Made by a program: the position numbers and the translations under genes. From Undaria pinnatifida (lineage: Eukaryota; Sar; Phaeophyceae; Laminariales; Alariaceae), in contig JABAKD010000025.1 of the NCBI GenBank assembly GCA_012845835.1, positions 9,615,779-9,679,778 of the forward strand: a stretch of DNA of 64,000 bases, read 5' to 3'. Positions 22,072 through 34,538 of this stretch are shown here, piece after piece; positions within the stretch are counted from its first letter, which is position 1, and every line of letters begins with the position of its first letter. The notes under the pieces are model-generated. The model saw only the letters and a list, made by a program, of their open reading frames with translations, ran no database searches and was not told the origin of the DNA.

Positions 22072-22254
22072 GCGGTACAGTAGGTACAGGTAGCCCCGCC
22101 TCTGATGCCGCCCCGACGATTGGCTCATCGAAAACTAGAAACAAACCTGTGTCGACATAAGGCGAAACCGCATCCGTCAATCTTCTGATGAAGACGATGC
22201 ACCGGTGTCAGCTACTGCGTTGAACGCCATTTTACTCTCAAGCTGCGTTCAACA

Positions 22255-24270
22255 TCATGAAGAAAAACCATCCGGTTCATCGAGCGGATGTTCCTCAAAA
22301 TGATCGATCGCCGTTATTTGTGGCTCGTCGAAGCAGTCTCTGGTGGCGGGCCACTCGGACTCATTGCCTGAATGATTCAACTCACTACCATCAGCAAACA
22401 TTATACGCGCTAATGAAGCTGGCCACTCAACACCTTCATTTATTACGTGGAACTGGGCGCTCAACGCCAGCCGCTTCAGGGATGCAGGCCACACAACGTC
22501 CTCGATAAGTTGGTCGAATTCTAGCCCGAACTCTAGAGACTGCAAGGCGGTCGGCCACACAACCTTCTGGATTGGTTGGTCAAACGCACCCGCGAATGTT
22601 AATGACTGCAACGTGTTAGGCCACTCCACTTGCTCGACAGGTTGATTGAATTCTCTCTCGAACGCGAGCGACCGCAAACTAGGGGGCCAAACCACTTGAT
22701 CGATTGGCTGGTTAAAATATCTCCCGAAAGAAAGTGTTTGCAGCCCAATCGGCCACACGATATCCTCGACGGCTTGATTAGTGCCCAACGAGCCGACTGA
22801 AAGATACCGCAAAGAAGTAGGCCATGCCACGTCGGTTAACGGCTGGTCGAATTCGTCCCCAAACTCCAGTCGGTTTAGGGATGCTGGCCACACAACATCG
22901 GTGATCGGTTTGTTGAAGTGCTTCCCGAACGACAGACGCAGCAAAGATGCGGGCCATACTACATCCGTGATCGGTTTGTCGAAGGCATCCCCAAACCCTA
23001 GTCGGGTTAAGGATGCTGGCCACACTAAACTGCCGATCGCTTGGTCAAAATATTTACCGAAGGTCAGGTGCAGCAACGACACGGGCCATACCACGTCGAC
23101 GATAGACTGGACGAACCTATCGCCAAAGGCCAGCCGCAGCAGAGAAGCGGGCCACACAACACCGGCAATAGATTGGTTAAAGCTGTCTCCGAACACCAAC
23201 CGCTCTAGCGACGATGACCACGCTACCTCCGTGATAGGTTGGTTGAAGAATCTGCCAAAGGCCAATCGCCGCAATGACACGGGCCAAACAACATCGTTGA
23301 TGGGTTGGTCGAAGTCGTTCCCCAATGTCAGCTGTAGCAGAGAGGAGGGCCATGTTGCAGTGGCGATCGGATGGTTGAAAATCGAGAAGGTCAGCTCCAA
23401 CAACGAGGCGGGCCACTCTACATCCGCAATTGGTTTGCTGAATCGATTTCCAAAGGCCAGCCGCTGCAAAGACGTGGGCCACACGACATTGTCGACCGGC
23501 TGGTTGAACAAACCACCTAACGTCAAACACCGCAACGAGACAGGAAAGGAAACCGACTGGATGGGCTCATCGAAGTAGCCTCCAAGAGCTAGCCGTTCCA
23601 AACAGCTCGGCAACGACATCCAGGCAACGCGTTCGTTCAAGAAGCAGCCAAGCGACAACTGCCGGAGTGAAGACGGCCATGAAACGTTCAGCTGGTCCTC
23701 CACCTCACTTAGACCGAAATGTGGCCTCTCGAGTAGACCGGTCATCGCTTTGAAGTAGCCCCTAGGCGAATGCCCCGTTTGTGCAACAGGCAGCTGGGAA
23801 AAATCCGATGGATGTAATGAGAGTTTTCCCCCAGACCAAGGTCGGCCAGCAATACCGGTCACCTGCATCCACTCCACCCCACTGAGGAGTGCCGACTGGG
23901 TAAGTACAGCACCAAGCATGCCAGCAGGCATTTCCCACGCCACAGCAGCCGCTCGAAGAGCCGGCACGCGTCGAGTATCGAGGGCGTTACCAGACGAAAC
24001 GTCGTCGCCCCAGAGGCTAAGTGGCATACGCTCAGCAACGGTAACACGTAACGTGCGCACACAACGGCAGGTAACGCAGACGTCAAACGAAGCTAGCTGT
24101 AGCTCCATCGTGCTGGCGTACCACTTTCCTTCTGATGCTTGGCCGAGCGCGACTGTGAGGGCATTAAGCAGACGCCCGTTACCTGGACACCGGAAGTGTG
24201 CAAGCAACACGAAAAACACGAATAGATATGAGTGCGTTAGGCATGGGCACTTGGCGAACCGCCTCAGCAT
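22255..24270 (-). CDS. FNIP-type leucine-rich-repeat protein, 671 residues
   Basis: The longest intact frame in the window. It opens at ATG 24270 and stops at 22255. Residues 14-26 (YLFVFFVLLAHF) form a hydrophobic stretch after MLRRFAK, so a signal peptide or membrane anchor is likely. Residues about 30-200 are unique and carry no domain I recognise. Residues about 205-625 hold some 19 tandem units of 22 residues (66 bp), consensus F-x-(N/D)-(Q/K)-P-I-x-x-V-V-W-P-x-S-L-x-x-L-x-F-G; one unit lacks a residue and one gains one. The last 46 residues are acidic. This matches FNIP-like repeats of the LRR class, which usually bind proteins, but the ligand is unknown. No intron is needed. The antisense frame of 265 codons at 22781-23578 is a shadow of the repeat. 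A decayed relative lies at 10497-10690. Confidence 0.85.
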   Translation of the reverse strand: MLRRFAKCPCLTHSYLFVFFVLLAHFRCPGNGRLLNALTVALGQASEGKWYASTMELQLASFDVCVTCRCVRTLRVTVAERMPLSLWGDDVSSGNALDTRRVPALRAAAVAWEMPAGMLGAVLTQSALLSGVEWMQVTGIAGRPWSGGKLSLHPSDFSQLPVAQTGHSPRGYFKAMTGLLERPHFGLSEVEDQLNVSWPSSLRQLSLGCFLNERVAWMSLPSCLERLALGGYFDEPIQSVSFPVSLRCLTLGGLFNQPVDNVVWPTSLQRLAFGNRFSKPIADVEWPASLLELTFSIFNHPIATATWPSSLLQLTLGNDFDQPINDVVWPVSLRRLAFGRFFNQPITEVAWSSSLERLVFGDSFNQSIAGVVWPASLLRLAFGDRFVQSIVDVVWPVSLLHLTFGKYFDQAIGSLVWPASLTRLGFGDAFDKPITDVVWPASLLRLSFGKHFNKPITDVVWPASLNRLEFGDEFDQPLTDVAWPTSLRYLSVGSLGTNQAVEDIVWPIGLQTLSFGRYFNQPIDQVVWPPSLRSLAFEREFNQPVEQVEWPNTLQSLTFAGAFDQPIQKVVWPTALQSLEFGLEFDQLIEDVVWPASLKRLALSAQFHVINEGVEWPASLARIMFADGSELNHSGNESEWPATRDCFDEPQITAIDHFEEHPLDEPDGFSS

Positions 24271-26369
24271 AAGTCACAGGGGGTCATTCAGACGTGTGAT
24301 ACGATTAGGGCGTCAGGGATTTTCCCAACCACTGCGGGTGCACTGCACTGCTGAACGTGGAACTATCAAATACACCATTGAGTACCATTCATGTCGCTAA
24401 CATGTTATATTCGTTGCATAACTAGGCCATAGTATTGCTGATCGCGTTAAGCACCACCAAGTTGATCAAACTCAGGATTTTGTAGCGGTGCCGAATTCCC
24501 ATAGTGGCAAGTCACGCAGACCCCAGGTGCTCTCTTGCCATAGAGAGCGTCGTTCGTGCGGAATGTGCGGCGAATCAATAGAAGAAACTTTGCACACCAG
24601 ATCGCGTGGTTGCCATGCAGGGCATCGCGTACAGCCCCCGGCATCCACGCCGATGTTCCCGGTGGCCACAGTCTCAAGTCGCAAGCATGTTGTGTGGGAA
24701 CGCCTACATCATGCTTGGAACATGACCACCTCGCACAATACCAAAGCGGGGATGTGTAGCAGTGGTTGGCGCAACTGTTTCATGCGCTTTAAAAGAGATG
24801 TTGCATTGCGGCCAAGCTTTCTAGACATGTGCATAAATGCATAAACAAAAGTCGAATGTTACACTGCTGGTGGAACTCGTAAACTCCATCGCTTGCTCGT
24901 CGTTATGTAGCAAAACTTCAAACAGCCCACAGCCATTTCGCACCATACCATGTAGGACAACAGATGACTTTCATTTTTAAAACGCGTCGCGTCAACGCAT
25001 AGGGAGCGCTCTTCGCGGTCCTTCCTGAATGCCAAGACTGTGCTATGATCTCACCCCTGTCATCTGAAAAGCACCACCGTCACGAAGAGATTAACTCCCC
25101 AGTCTCGACGAGATGGGGGTTAAGGTAGTATATGTTGCGCAAAATCAAACGTGATACCTAGTGTGATACATACTGGGTGTGGACGAAGCTCATCGTTGAC
25201 GGCATCGTTCTTGCTCGTAAACTTTCTATCAGCCGTTGAGGCGGCCCACCACTCGAAACTGGCAACTCTTGCTGTTCGACGCGAAACTTCGGGGGACGAT
25301 ATTCACGCGGTTTGTGACAACCATCCGACAACCCAACAGAAACCGAATGGAGACAGTCACCGAGGTAGTTGTTAACACGGCATAAACTGGGGCGAAGGAA
25401 AACATGAGGTGGACGGCGTGCTTGCCACTGGTGACGTGCCATCATGCAACAACGCCGGCTTTTGTCGGGCACGGCAAAGAATTTCCATTAACACTGTCGT
25501 GTCATGGCGCGGAGCTGATGGTAGTTGGCTATACATTCATCGCGCCAAGCATAAAAGGGGCAAGCTAAAACACCCGATGCCAGCGCAGAAGCGTCGAAAG
25601 CGTGAGAACAAGGCCTCACATAGACATAGCTGTACATGGTGAATACACAGTGATCACGTTAGACGACTGTTTTCGTCATCGGTGGTCAGAACAATGGCCG
25701 GTTACGTGTACCTCTACACCTATAGTGGACGTGGGTCTGACCTTCGTGGTGTACGCTCTCAACCTGAGCGCGTGGCCCATATCTGCCAATGTGTTCACAT
25801 GTCAAGGACAGGCGTGTTCGTGTTTGCAATTAAAGTGGCTGGGGTTAGCGGCGGTTGCAATGCATGGAGCTCCTAGCCGTTGTTTTCGTCACGGCCTTCC
25901 TTGTGCCCTGGTATTGTGTGAGGGCAAGGCCAAGTGTAAAATGTGTTTGGCTCTCCCTGTTCGACCGCCGAAAGCGCATATAATCTCGTCTGACTCGAAC
26001 CATATTTTCCACGCGTTTCCCTTAAATAAAAGCAGCGCCCGTTGAGTGGACGTTTAAAGCCCTTTGCAGCAGCGCGTGGTTCGAGAACAGCGACAAACGT
26101 AAATTGTAATCTGCGAATTGCCAACACGACGTCAAGCTTCAAATAGCACCGGTGACATTAAATAGGGAGGATGCCTCCAAGTATCAGTGTGTTCTGGTGA
26201 AGATAGCACGCACACCTACCAACATTTACAACCGAACTTTGCCACAACAACAAAACTGCGACTACCGAAGAATGACAAAGGGACAGAAGCAGTCGTCGAA
26301 GAAGCCCCTACCACGTGCTTGACATCCCACAAACATATTATTCAAGGATTGAGTTACGTAGCGTACGTA
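24271..26369. other. Unassigned region
   Basis: Overlapping frames of 60-150 codons on both strands (for example 25602-26045 plus, which opens at GTG, and 24488-24844 plus, also GTG). None shows a domain. An exon could be present, but I cannot choose one. Confidence 0.35.
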
Positions 26370-27560
26370 CTGAAAGGTATGCGGGTATTTACCTGAGTAT
26401 TACCCGTACCCGCCTCTTCTGATGATTGTGTAAAAGGTTTATACCCGTACCCACAATAGCTGTGCCACCTTTAAAAAACGTACCCGTCAATGGGGTACGG
26501 GTGCAATATCGCGCACCCGTGCATTATTTTTTTTGCGTTCTGTAAGAATGAAATACCACACCCGAACCTTCTGTGAGTTCCGCAAGAAAATGCTACACCA
26601 GACGCTTCTGCGAATTCTGTAAGAGGTTCATACACGTACCCGAAACTCTTGCGATTTATGTACGCCCGTTAGACAACGCCCGGGGTGTGGGCATAGCTCT
26701 GTCGACATACCTAGGGTACAACGGCAGTTCTACACTTTGACGTCAAGTTACGTCATAAAAGCAAAACAAAACACGAGAGTGAAACAATGCCCTTCCTGTA
26801 TCGTGGAGAACTACACACGGCAACATAACGGGACAGTCCGTGGAGAGTGAACATGGCGACACAGACCCTCAGAGTTGATCACCGCCAGACGCATCTACAC
26901 CCCCTCAGAATGGACTGCCGCCAGACACACTGCCGGACCAAAGTGGCGGCCCACAACCAGAACCGGGTGGCGGTGGTCCTGCTGACCTAAACTGAGCGAG
27001 CGTGGCGGAGGCAAAGGTGGGCGACAACCGAATAAAGGTGCCCGAAATCAAGCCGACTGGTTATCGAATGTTTACGACTCGAAAAGGGTGGTGGTTGGAT
27101 TGCCGGTGGTCACCATTAAAGCCGTCGATAGCTTCACGTTGCTGAACGGCTACCAGAGAGAAAGCGCTCGCCAACTTTCGTACCGTGAGAATTTCTGTGA
27201 GCTCCGTACGCCGACGAAAACACCTTGCGTACGGGTATATACACTTGTATCTCGGTGCGGGTACGGGGAAGGCTATCGCAAGCCGTACCTTACCCGAACC
27301 ATCTGTTGGATCTGTAAGAACACTCTCGATGGCTTCTGTAAGAGGTTCTTACCAGTACCCGAATATTCTGTAAGCTCGGTTAAAATTCATACCCAACCCG
27401 GGATACGGCTAGAGCATCATATGCACGTACCCGAAAAATTGTGAGTAATGTGCAGCACACATACCGTACCCGAACCTTCTGGGAGTTCCGAAATAAAATA
27501 ACACCCATGCCCGACACTTCTGTGAGCTTCTAAAGACAGTTGTACACTTACCCGGAACAC
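26370..27560. repeat. Degenerate short-unit repeats around a GC-rich core
   Basis: The left part (26380-26680) and right part (27180-27555) share recurrent strings such as 'cttctgtaagaggtt', 'acccgtaccc' and 'ccttctg.gagttccg', spaced 60-90 bp apart. The middle (26700-27170) is different, with 'gccgccagac' doublets near 26881-26935. The repeat is old and diverged. Confidence 0.5.
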
Positions 27561-28050
27561 GAAAACCTTACAGAACACAACCTTGCACGATCACGTAACC
27601 AATCCAATGTGGTTGAGGATGGGTCAAGAAAACAGACACCTGGTAAGAAAGAATGAACGGGCTCGTACACACCAGGAAGGATGTTGGGGAGAAGAGTGCC
27701 AGTACATACCACCAGCACTATTACACCATATCGTACATACGCGCAGGTATGCAGAAGAAGGTAGTACGAGGGTGATATTGATAGTTTTGGGCAACGGGAT
27801 TTTGGCAACGGGGAGCAGAGAGTGGCCATGGTAAAATATACGAGCCGCTGACCCAAACAGAACGAGCCGATTATATGATACAACGTGCTTGTTTCCAGCC
27901 CCATCGCCACGAACGAGCACTAACGTTGGCCAAAATGTACCATAAAGTGTTTCGGAGGCACCTGAGGGAAGGACTTTTCACTCTTTTTCCTAGGTTTTCG
28001 ATTGTGTTTTTCCTCGATCTCGCGCTTTACATATATCTCAGTGCTATATG
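27561..28050. other. No gene recognised
   Basis: Overlapping antisense frames near 27548-27920 with no domain. Nothing supported. Confidence 0.35.
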
Positions 28051-28054
28051 CAAA

Positions 28055-29035
28055 ATCGAAATCTGCCAGAGTAATAAACACTACCAGGCAGCTGATATCA
28101 CCTCATTGTCTCTCTCGCCACATCCATGCCGTAGCTTCAATTCATTTGCCCCCCCCACCCCCACCCCCCTCCCCCTCTTCGTCCCCCATTCCCTCGCGTT
28201 CAAACGTCCCACCAAAAATCGTAATTTCCCAGAGTAATAAACACTACCACGCAGTTGATATCACCTCATTATCTTTCTAGCCATCTATTCTGTAGTCCAA
28301 ATCCCCCCCCCCTCCCCCTCCTTCCCCCCTCCCCACCAGAGTAAGAAACACTACGACGCAACTGATATCACCCCATTATCTTTGTAGCCATCCGTGACTG
28401 TAGCTCCTAATCATTTCCACCCCCCCCGCTCGCTTCTTGTTTAAACGCCCTACCAAAAAAGTAATCTGCCAGAGTAATAAACACTACCACGCAGTTGATA
28501 TCACCTCGTTATATTACTAGCCATCAATGTTGTAGCCCCAATTCGACTCACTCCTCCCCCCCACAACGCCCCCTCCTTCCCCACCACCCGCACCATCGCC
28601 TACACCTAGCACCACGCGTATAGCAAACCCCTACATCTACGCGACGTAAAGCTGTGGCAAATCCCTTACCTTCCCTTCCCCCCCACCCCTTCGAACACTC
28701 CGCCTTCTCCACACCGGTTGTACGACTTACAGGATATACATCATAAATGGATGCATTCCTTCCACAACCGTCGGATTTGTTCCCTCAAAGGATATATAGT
28801 ATCCGCGCATAGACTGAGATTTCCCATCCGTTTCCCCCTCCCCTCCCCCCCCCCCCCCCCCCGCTCCTTCTTGTCCAAACCCAGCCCCCCACGCCCTTAA
28901 AAACTTCGCCCTCCCCTCACCGGTTATACGACTTATAGGAGACACTTGATAAACTGATGCATTTCCTTCCACAGCTGTCAGATTTGTCCACCTCAAAAAC
29001 GGGTTTTACAGTTTCCGTGCACAGACTGACTAACA
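28055..29035 (+). repeat. C-tract composite repeat, copy 2
   Basis: Several blocks of 'agagtaataaacactaccacgcag' followed by 'ttgatatcacctcattatctt' recur at 28070, 28232, 28340 and 28475, separated by C-runs. They are followed by 'catcgcctacacctagcaccac', 'tcaccggtta' and 'cagctgtcagatttgtcc'. Same order as copies 1 and 3. Confidence 0.75.
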
Positions 29036-29037
29036 TC

Positions 29038-29200
29038 ACCCCGTTGACCCTGGTACAAGCTTCACTGTAGTTCCAAGGAGAGTCGCCGACCTACATCCTC
29101 AATGAGGACACGCGTCCAGTAATACGCGCGATTGGAGTATCACACACAGCTCGCAAAGAAGAGTTTCGACAAAATACCTTTTTATTTTTAGAATATACCT
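29038..29200 (+). repeat. MSFD module with lost start codon
   Basis: Matches the module from 'cccgttgaccctggtacaagc' through 'ggagtatcacacacagc', but the ATG is AAG (29159-29161), so the frame no longer has its start. The residues SFDKI remain readable before divergence. Confidence 0.65.
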
Positions 29201-29204
29201 CATG

Positions 29205-30090
29205 TAGGTTTACATTCGGGAGTATTGACGGCAATAAGGCACGGTTACCTCCATGGAGTGATATCCGATGGGAATAAAAAAATAGTCCAAAAAGCTCGTT
29301 CTTACAGGCAGGTGAACCGTGTTTTTTTCCGGGGGGGGGGGATTTCCTTTCGCCTCCATTTCTGAAAAAATCTGAAACAACGACATTTCCAATATTTGAA
29401 CGGGGGTGGGAGGTGTACTTGTCGCATGCACATTTACTGACACGGAATTCGGCAGCTCTCGTAATTCTCCAAAACTTAATCGCTTAATTAAATACAAGGC
29501 AAATATGAATGGCGAATGAAGAAGCACAAAAACCGAGGCGAACACGACGTGAAATTTCCGACGACCAAAAGTATACACGCCAACAGATACAAAACAACGG
29601 TCGTCAAACGATTCGTTCCGGCACTACTCGGACGTCGGTTGCATTTCCCAGAGATTTTAGCCCTGGGTTCTGTCACAGACTTTTATCAAAGTCTCCAAAT
29701 CCCCTGCCTTTGAACTACTCGTCAATTTTTATAGACAATTCGGTCTCACTTTAGCCACCCCCTCGCCCACCCAGTCAAAGTTTTAACGCTTTCAAGTGCG
29801 GCGCCAAATACTCATCAAGTCGACACGTATATGATCTGACCCAAACAATAATGGTTCTACACGTCGAACAGAGGTTTTCTTCATTTTGTCCCCTACATTT
29901 CAAAGATGCGATATTGCGTGTGCCTTCTCTTGTGGGCCTCTGCCGCACCAACGGTGAGCAGCATGGTCAGTTCAATCCTGCGTTTACACGTCGCAACTTA
30001 TCACCCGTCCGTCTAATTTATCTTTTCTCTGCACCTGCCACGGCGACAGTTGCTAGCTGTCGCACTTGTCCACCTGCCTTTTTCCACTGA
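29205..30090. other. Unassigned; small open frame
   Basis: A plus-strand frame at 29509-29754 opens with ATG (MANEEAQKPRRTRREISDD) and is basic and polar. It could be an N-terminal exon, but no family is recognised. A G-run at 29331-29341 is notable. Nothing else is supported. Confidence 0.25.
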
Positions 30091-30230
30091 TCGCGACCTA
30101 CTGTAGATAAGGGGCTACGTCCTTCAATATTTTTCTCTCGCATTTAATGACGGCAGACCTTCGCGACCTACTGTAGATCAGGGGCTACGTTCTTCTATCT
30201 TGTTCTCTTGCATTTAATGACGACAGGCCT
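30091..30230. repeat. 70-bp tandem duplication
   Basis: Two consecutive copies starting 'tcgcgacctactgtagat' at 30091 and 30161 differ at several positions (for example ataagggg/atcagggg). The boundary is clean at 30160/30161. Confidence 0.9.
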
Positions 30231-31244
30231 CGATATTGTGGCTGCCCAGATATCTCTCTTTCCATCATCACAACACCATGTATCGCTACCGAACTCAACG
30301 ACTACGGGGCCCGAGCGTGTGGATGCGGTTGCTGTCCTGATAATGCTATAGGGTGAACAGCAGCAGCACTGCGGGAATCGAGCGGACGCATTGGTTTGGA
30401 CGACGAAAATGTGCATGACCATGGACCCTAGGTCACTTTTCATCTATTCATTCCATGCGGCAACTTTAACCTTGAACTGCACGTCACAGGGTCACAATTA
30501 CCGTGTTTTCACACGTCGCGAGGCCGAGACCGACGCATACATACGAGTGCGAGTACGACTATAAGTCATATTTTCAACCAGCACAAGGCCGGGGGGGAGA
30601 GCATGCATTGGTCTGCACCAGAACTGTGCATGACCATTGGCCACTGAAAACGTTTCATGTATTCGTTTCGGTACATATAACGGCTTCGAAATTGAAGCTG
30701 CACGCCACAGCAGACGATTTCCAGGTGACAGCTTTCAAGTTGTCAGCTTAGACGTGGCAAGACCAAGATCGATAGAATATCCGTCGTATTTGCAGACAGC
30801 ACATGGTCGGGCTGGGCTACGGGTAGCGGGGTGGGGCCCAATACCCCCACATGATTGTTGTCGGGTCTGCAAGAAAAGGCATATGCACTGATTTGGTCGA
30901 CGCAGAGGTGACGCCGCTATCTTGCCTCCTGTAAATTAGAGCCTGTGGAAGAAATGTGTGTGACGAAAAAGTAGCATGTTTTACGAGGGTATGACACCCC
31001 ATGTTTGAAATTGTATGGGCAGTGCGATTTCTTACCCACAGGCGTTGCCGCTGTCATTATACTCACGCTAATTGGTTGTTACGTTGTTCTGGGCGTTCTG
31101 GGCTATAATTCAGGTCAGGAGGTACGAGATGGAACTATTAATAGCGTGGGGTAGTACTACCTTGTTGTCATCCGATGAGAGGTCTGTTAGTCACGATATG
31201 GTTTGAAAAACACAGTGCTATTGTAGTACGAACTCATACGACTG
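30231..31244. other. No gene recognised
   Basis: Two loosely similar blocks (about 30390-30440 and 30600-30650, sharing 'gcattggt.tg.ac' and 'gtgcatgacca') suggest an old duplication. No domain seen. Confidence 0.35.
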
Positions 31245-31325
31245 CCTTTTAATATACGATTTTTCAATATACGATTACCTTTCAATATACGATTACCTTT
31301 CAATATACGATTACCTTTCAATAGT
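31245..31325. repeat. 18-bp minisatellite
   Basis: 'ttcaatatacgattacct' recurs at 31263, 31281 and 31299 and partly at 31317, preceded by a variant at 31245. About 4.5 units. Confidence 0.95.
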
Positions 31326-32036
31326 TGTCCAGGGGGGGGCGGGGGTCAAAAGTTGATGCTTCTGAGAAGGCAATGCGATTCCGTACAAGTAAGGGTTACC
31401 GCTACTTCACGAACTCCTATTTTATGGCTTACGGTTAGGTTTTGCAGCATGTTTTGGTGTACCAATTCGTATGCGCATGGCCTTCCGTTGTGTGCAGCCA
31501 CGTCCGTTCCAAAGTGTGTTAGTTTTTATCCACTGGGTGTCGTTGTTTGACGATTTCGTCCTGAGGAAATCCGTTTTTTTTTTCTCATAGGGGTTAGAGT
31601 ACGAATTCGTAACACTATTTTGAAGGATTTCCGACGTGTTGGATTCCACCGTAGAGGTTGCTGCTTCTTAGCAGCTTTCGTCTGTGTGAGTGGTCAAGGC
31701 TTTCTCTGGTTGCGTACTGAAGAAAAATTGCGGAACGAAATTGTACTACAGTAGAACAGGCTGCCCCAATTTCGCAGTTTTCGGTCGGTCGGTTTGATTT
31801 TCAATGCAGGTATATACCTGGCATGCGGTACAACGTCGTATAATTACCGAGATTTTCGCTGTGGCGTTAATTTCTGTCTCAATTTCTCTTTCTGACTGGT
31901 GTTGGTTTTTGTTTCGTGTAAATGCCAGGAAAAAACAATGCGGTTCGACTCCGTACGAGAACGGGCTGCCGCATTCTATAGCATTATCTTCTTACCAATT
32001 TCGTTCTTCTGCGTTCTTGTTTGACCCTGAGTATAT
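31326..32036. other. No gene recognised
   Basis: T- and G-rich sequence with a G-run at 31332-31345. Some strings ('cgtcctgagg', 'ttagagtacgaattcgta') loosely resemble the repeats around the 34-38 kb element, but the match is too weak to call. Confidence 0.35.
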
Positions 32037-32100
32037 ACAGTACATAGTATAGACAGTATATAGTATATACAGTATAAAGTATAGACAGCATATAGTATAT
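32037..32100. repeat. 16-bp minisatellite
   Basis: Four units of the form acag.a.a.agtata(t/g) start at 32037, 32053, 32069 and 32085. Confidence 0.9.
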
Positions 32101-32129
32101 ACAGTAGTCTATATCAATATTATATATGA

Positions 32130-32899
32130 CCTTAAAAACCCTCCCCCGTCCCCCCCCCCCCTCTTCTTTATTCTTCTTTTTTCCTCGCCCTCTCTTGCTT
32201 AAACGCCGAACCTAATATCGAGATCCGCTAGAGTAATAAACACTTCCATGCACTGGATATCACCTTATTATCTTTCTAGAGCCATCCATGCCGCTGCTTT
32301 CCACCCCCCCCCCCCCCCCCCGCCCAAAACGCCCCCTCCTCCCCCATCACCCGCACCATCGCCTAGACCTAGCACCACACGTATAGCAAACCCGTACATC
32401 TATGCCACCTAAAGCCCTTCCCCCCCACCTTCCCACCCCCCCACCCCACCCCCACCCCGTCGAACACTCCGCCCTCTACTAACTGGTTGTATGACTTACA
32501 GGATATACATGACACACTGGTGCATTCTTTCCAAAACCGTCACATTTATCCCCTTAAAATAATGTATAGTTTCCACGCACAGATTGACCTGCCCCCCCCC
32601 CCCCCCCCCCCCCCTTCCCCCCATTAATGAACTGGTGCATTGTTGATAAAGACCGTCAGATTTATCCCTTAAAGGATTTATAGTTCCACGCACAAATTGG
32701 GCTGCCCCTCCCCCCCCACCCACACCCGCTCCCTTTTGATCAAAACCAGATCCCCACGTCCTTAAAACTCCGCCCTCCCCTCACCGGTTATTCGACTTAC
32801 AGGATTCACTTGATAAACGGATGCATTTTCTTCCACAGCTGTCAGATTTTGTCCCCCTCAGAAACGGGTTTTATGGTTTCCGCGCACAGACTGACTAAC
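32130..32899 (+). repeat. C-tract composite repeat, copy 3
   Basis: Shorter version of copies 1 and 2: 'gagatccgctagagtaataaacac', 'atcaccttattatctttc', 'catcgcctagacctagcaccac', 'aaaaccgtcacatttatcccc', 'tcaccggttattcgacttac' and 'cagctgtcagattttgtccccctcag'. The C-runs have their own lengths here. Confidence 0.75.
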
Positions 32900-33085
32900 A
32901 TCACCCTGTTGACCCTGATAGCTACACTGTGGTTGCAAGGGAAATCGCCGACCTATATCCTTAATGAGGACACACAACTCGTAATACGCGCGATTGGAGT
33001 ATCACGCAGAGCTTGCAAAGATGAGTCTCGACAAAATATTCGATCTCACAGCTGGAGTGTATTTGCATTTTTTTATAATACAGTA
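32900..33085 (+). repeat. MSFD module at end of composite copy 3
   Basis: ATG at 33021-33023 opens MSLDKIFDLTAGVYLHF. The upstream blocks 'gttgaccctgatagctac' and 'cgccgacctatatcc' match the other copies. Confidence 0.75.
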
Positions 33086-33590
33086 TCTAGTATATACTTG
33101 ACCAAGGCTACGGTAGGGGGGGGTAACCCCATATCCACGATCGGGTTTTCACGACACGCACCACTGACTTCGTGTATCACGGACAAGAACACTTCAGGCG
33201 AGTTTTTTTGGCGCAGCGTAGCTTCTCATTCCATTGTATTCAACAGCACGAAAGAGTAAGACCCCAAAGGAACAGCGAGGCCGCGCGAGTTACACCCGTA
33301 TCGTACTTGGCATCCAGTACCAGTTCGTCATGACAAGGATTTCCGCTGTTGTTGCCTTGCTCTCGTCCCACGTCTTCCTGCACGTGTTTGCCAGGAAAGT
33401 ATTCCAATTTTTTTACAGACAACACCCACCACGACTGGGTATCAGAACGGGCTCCCGAGTTGTTCAGGGCCTTCCCCGAAACCGGTTCTTGACTTTTTTA
33501 CATCGGAACCAAATCTCGTGGGATCGAGTCACAGCTGGACTTCAACGGTAATCTTGTACGGGATCCGGAAACCACGGGACTGAACGATTG
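33086..33590. other. No gene recognised
   Basis: A G-run (33117-33124) and short frames only. Confidence 0.35.
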
Positions 33591-33594
33591 TATA

Positions 33595-33765
33595 TACACG
33601 GGATCCAGCCACCGCGGTGTTCCCTCGGATGGGATGTAGCCACGACGGGACGTACTCAACGGGATGCAGCCACGACGGGACTCAACGAGATATTTTGCAC
33701 GATGTCCGGCCACCCCGCGACTCCCTGGGCGGGACGCAGGCACGACAGGACTCGGCGGGAATTTT
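33595..33765. repeat. Degenerate minisatellite
   Basis: 'gggatg.agccacgacgggac' recurs at about 33629 and 33660, with looser relatives at 33600 ('ggatccagccaccgcgg') and 33730 ('gggacgcaggcacgacaggac'). Overlapping ORFs on both strands are repeat-driven. Confidence 0.6.
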
Positions 33766-34335
33766 TACGAGAGCAACGTCCCGGAGCTTGGTAGCGTGCC
33801 AAACTGTACTCCTGCAGCAGCCAAGCCGGCAGGTGTGGCCACAAAAGGCCATCAGGTCCTGCAGACCCGACACCCAGGGACTCTTAGTCCGTCGCAGGCG
33901 CTGCTTGCTCGCTGGCAGCGAGTGTTGCTACATGGCTAGCCATAGCCCCGTTTGTATCCATGCCATGTTGGTCAGGGCTGTGTGTGTCGTCCGCTCCACT
34001 CTCCGACCTCTCCGGGGTTTCTACACACAAAAGAAAAGGTTTTTTTTGGTGTTTTACGGCGTTGTAATGGAGGCGTGGGGGACTCACACTTAAGATTGGG
34101 TATAAACGTTTTAGAAAAAGTATGATGACAAATATTCGGAAGTGATAATCACGACTATATCGTCGTTATTTAAATCACGACCTCGGCGGCGTCCAAATAT
34201 TACCTATGAAACGAACCGGTGACTCGACACCTCCGTGTATATCGGATTGATCTGTCCTTCTGCGCATGAGGACAAGCTTGACCGAATCCCGTACAATCCC
34301 GCGGGAAATATCCAGGCGAAGGCCCTGTAATTTTT
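33766..34335. other. No gene recognised
   Basis: Short frames only; no domain. Confidence 0.35.
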
Positions 34336-34339
34336 GCCA

Positions 34340-34485
34340 TTTTCAGTCTTCTGGGTTGATTTTTGATGCGTTGCTTACGCCCCGAGTTTTTGTTGTTTTC
34401 TTTTTGTGGCCTTTTGTGCAGAATACATTCACTACGAATTCATTCTAGAAAAGCGTGCTCAAGTTTTGTCATTTTCGTTGTCGTT

Positions 34486-34538
<53 letters not shown>

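Noticed and set aside
22781-23578. 265-codon plus-strand ORF
   Set aside because: Antisense shadow of the FNIP repeat gene; its own repeat pattern follows the 66-bp unit.
29509-29754. Transposase N-terminus (basic HTH-like start)
   Set aside because: Only a basic N-terminus is seen; no DDE/D motif follows.
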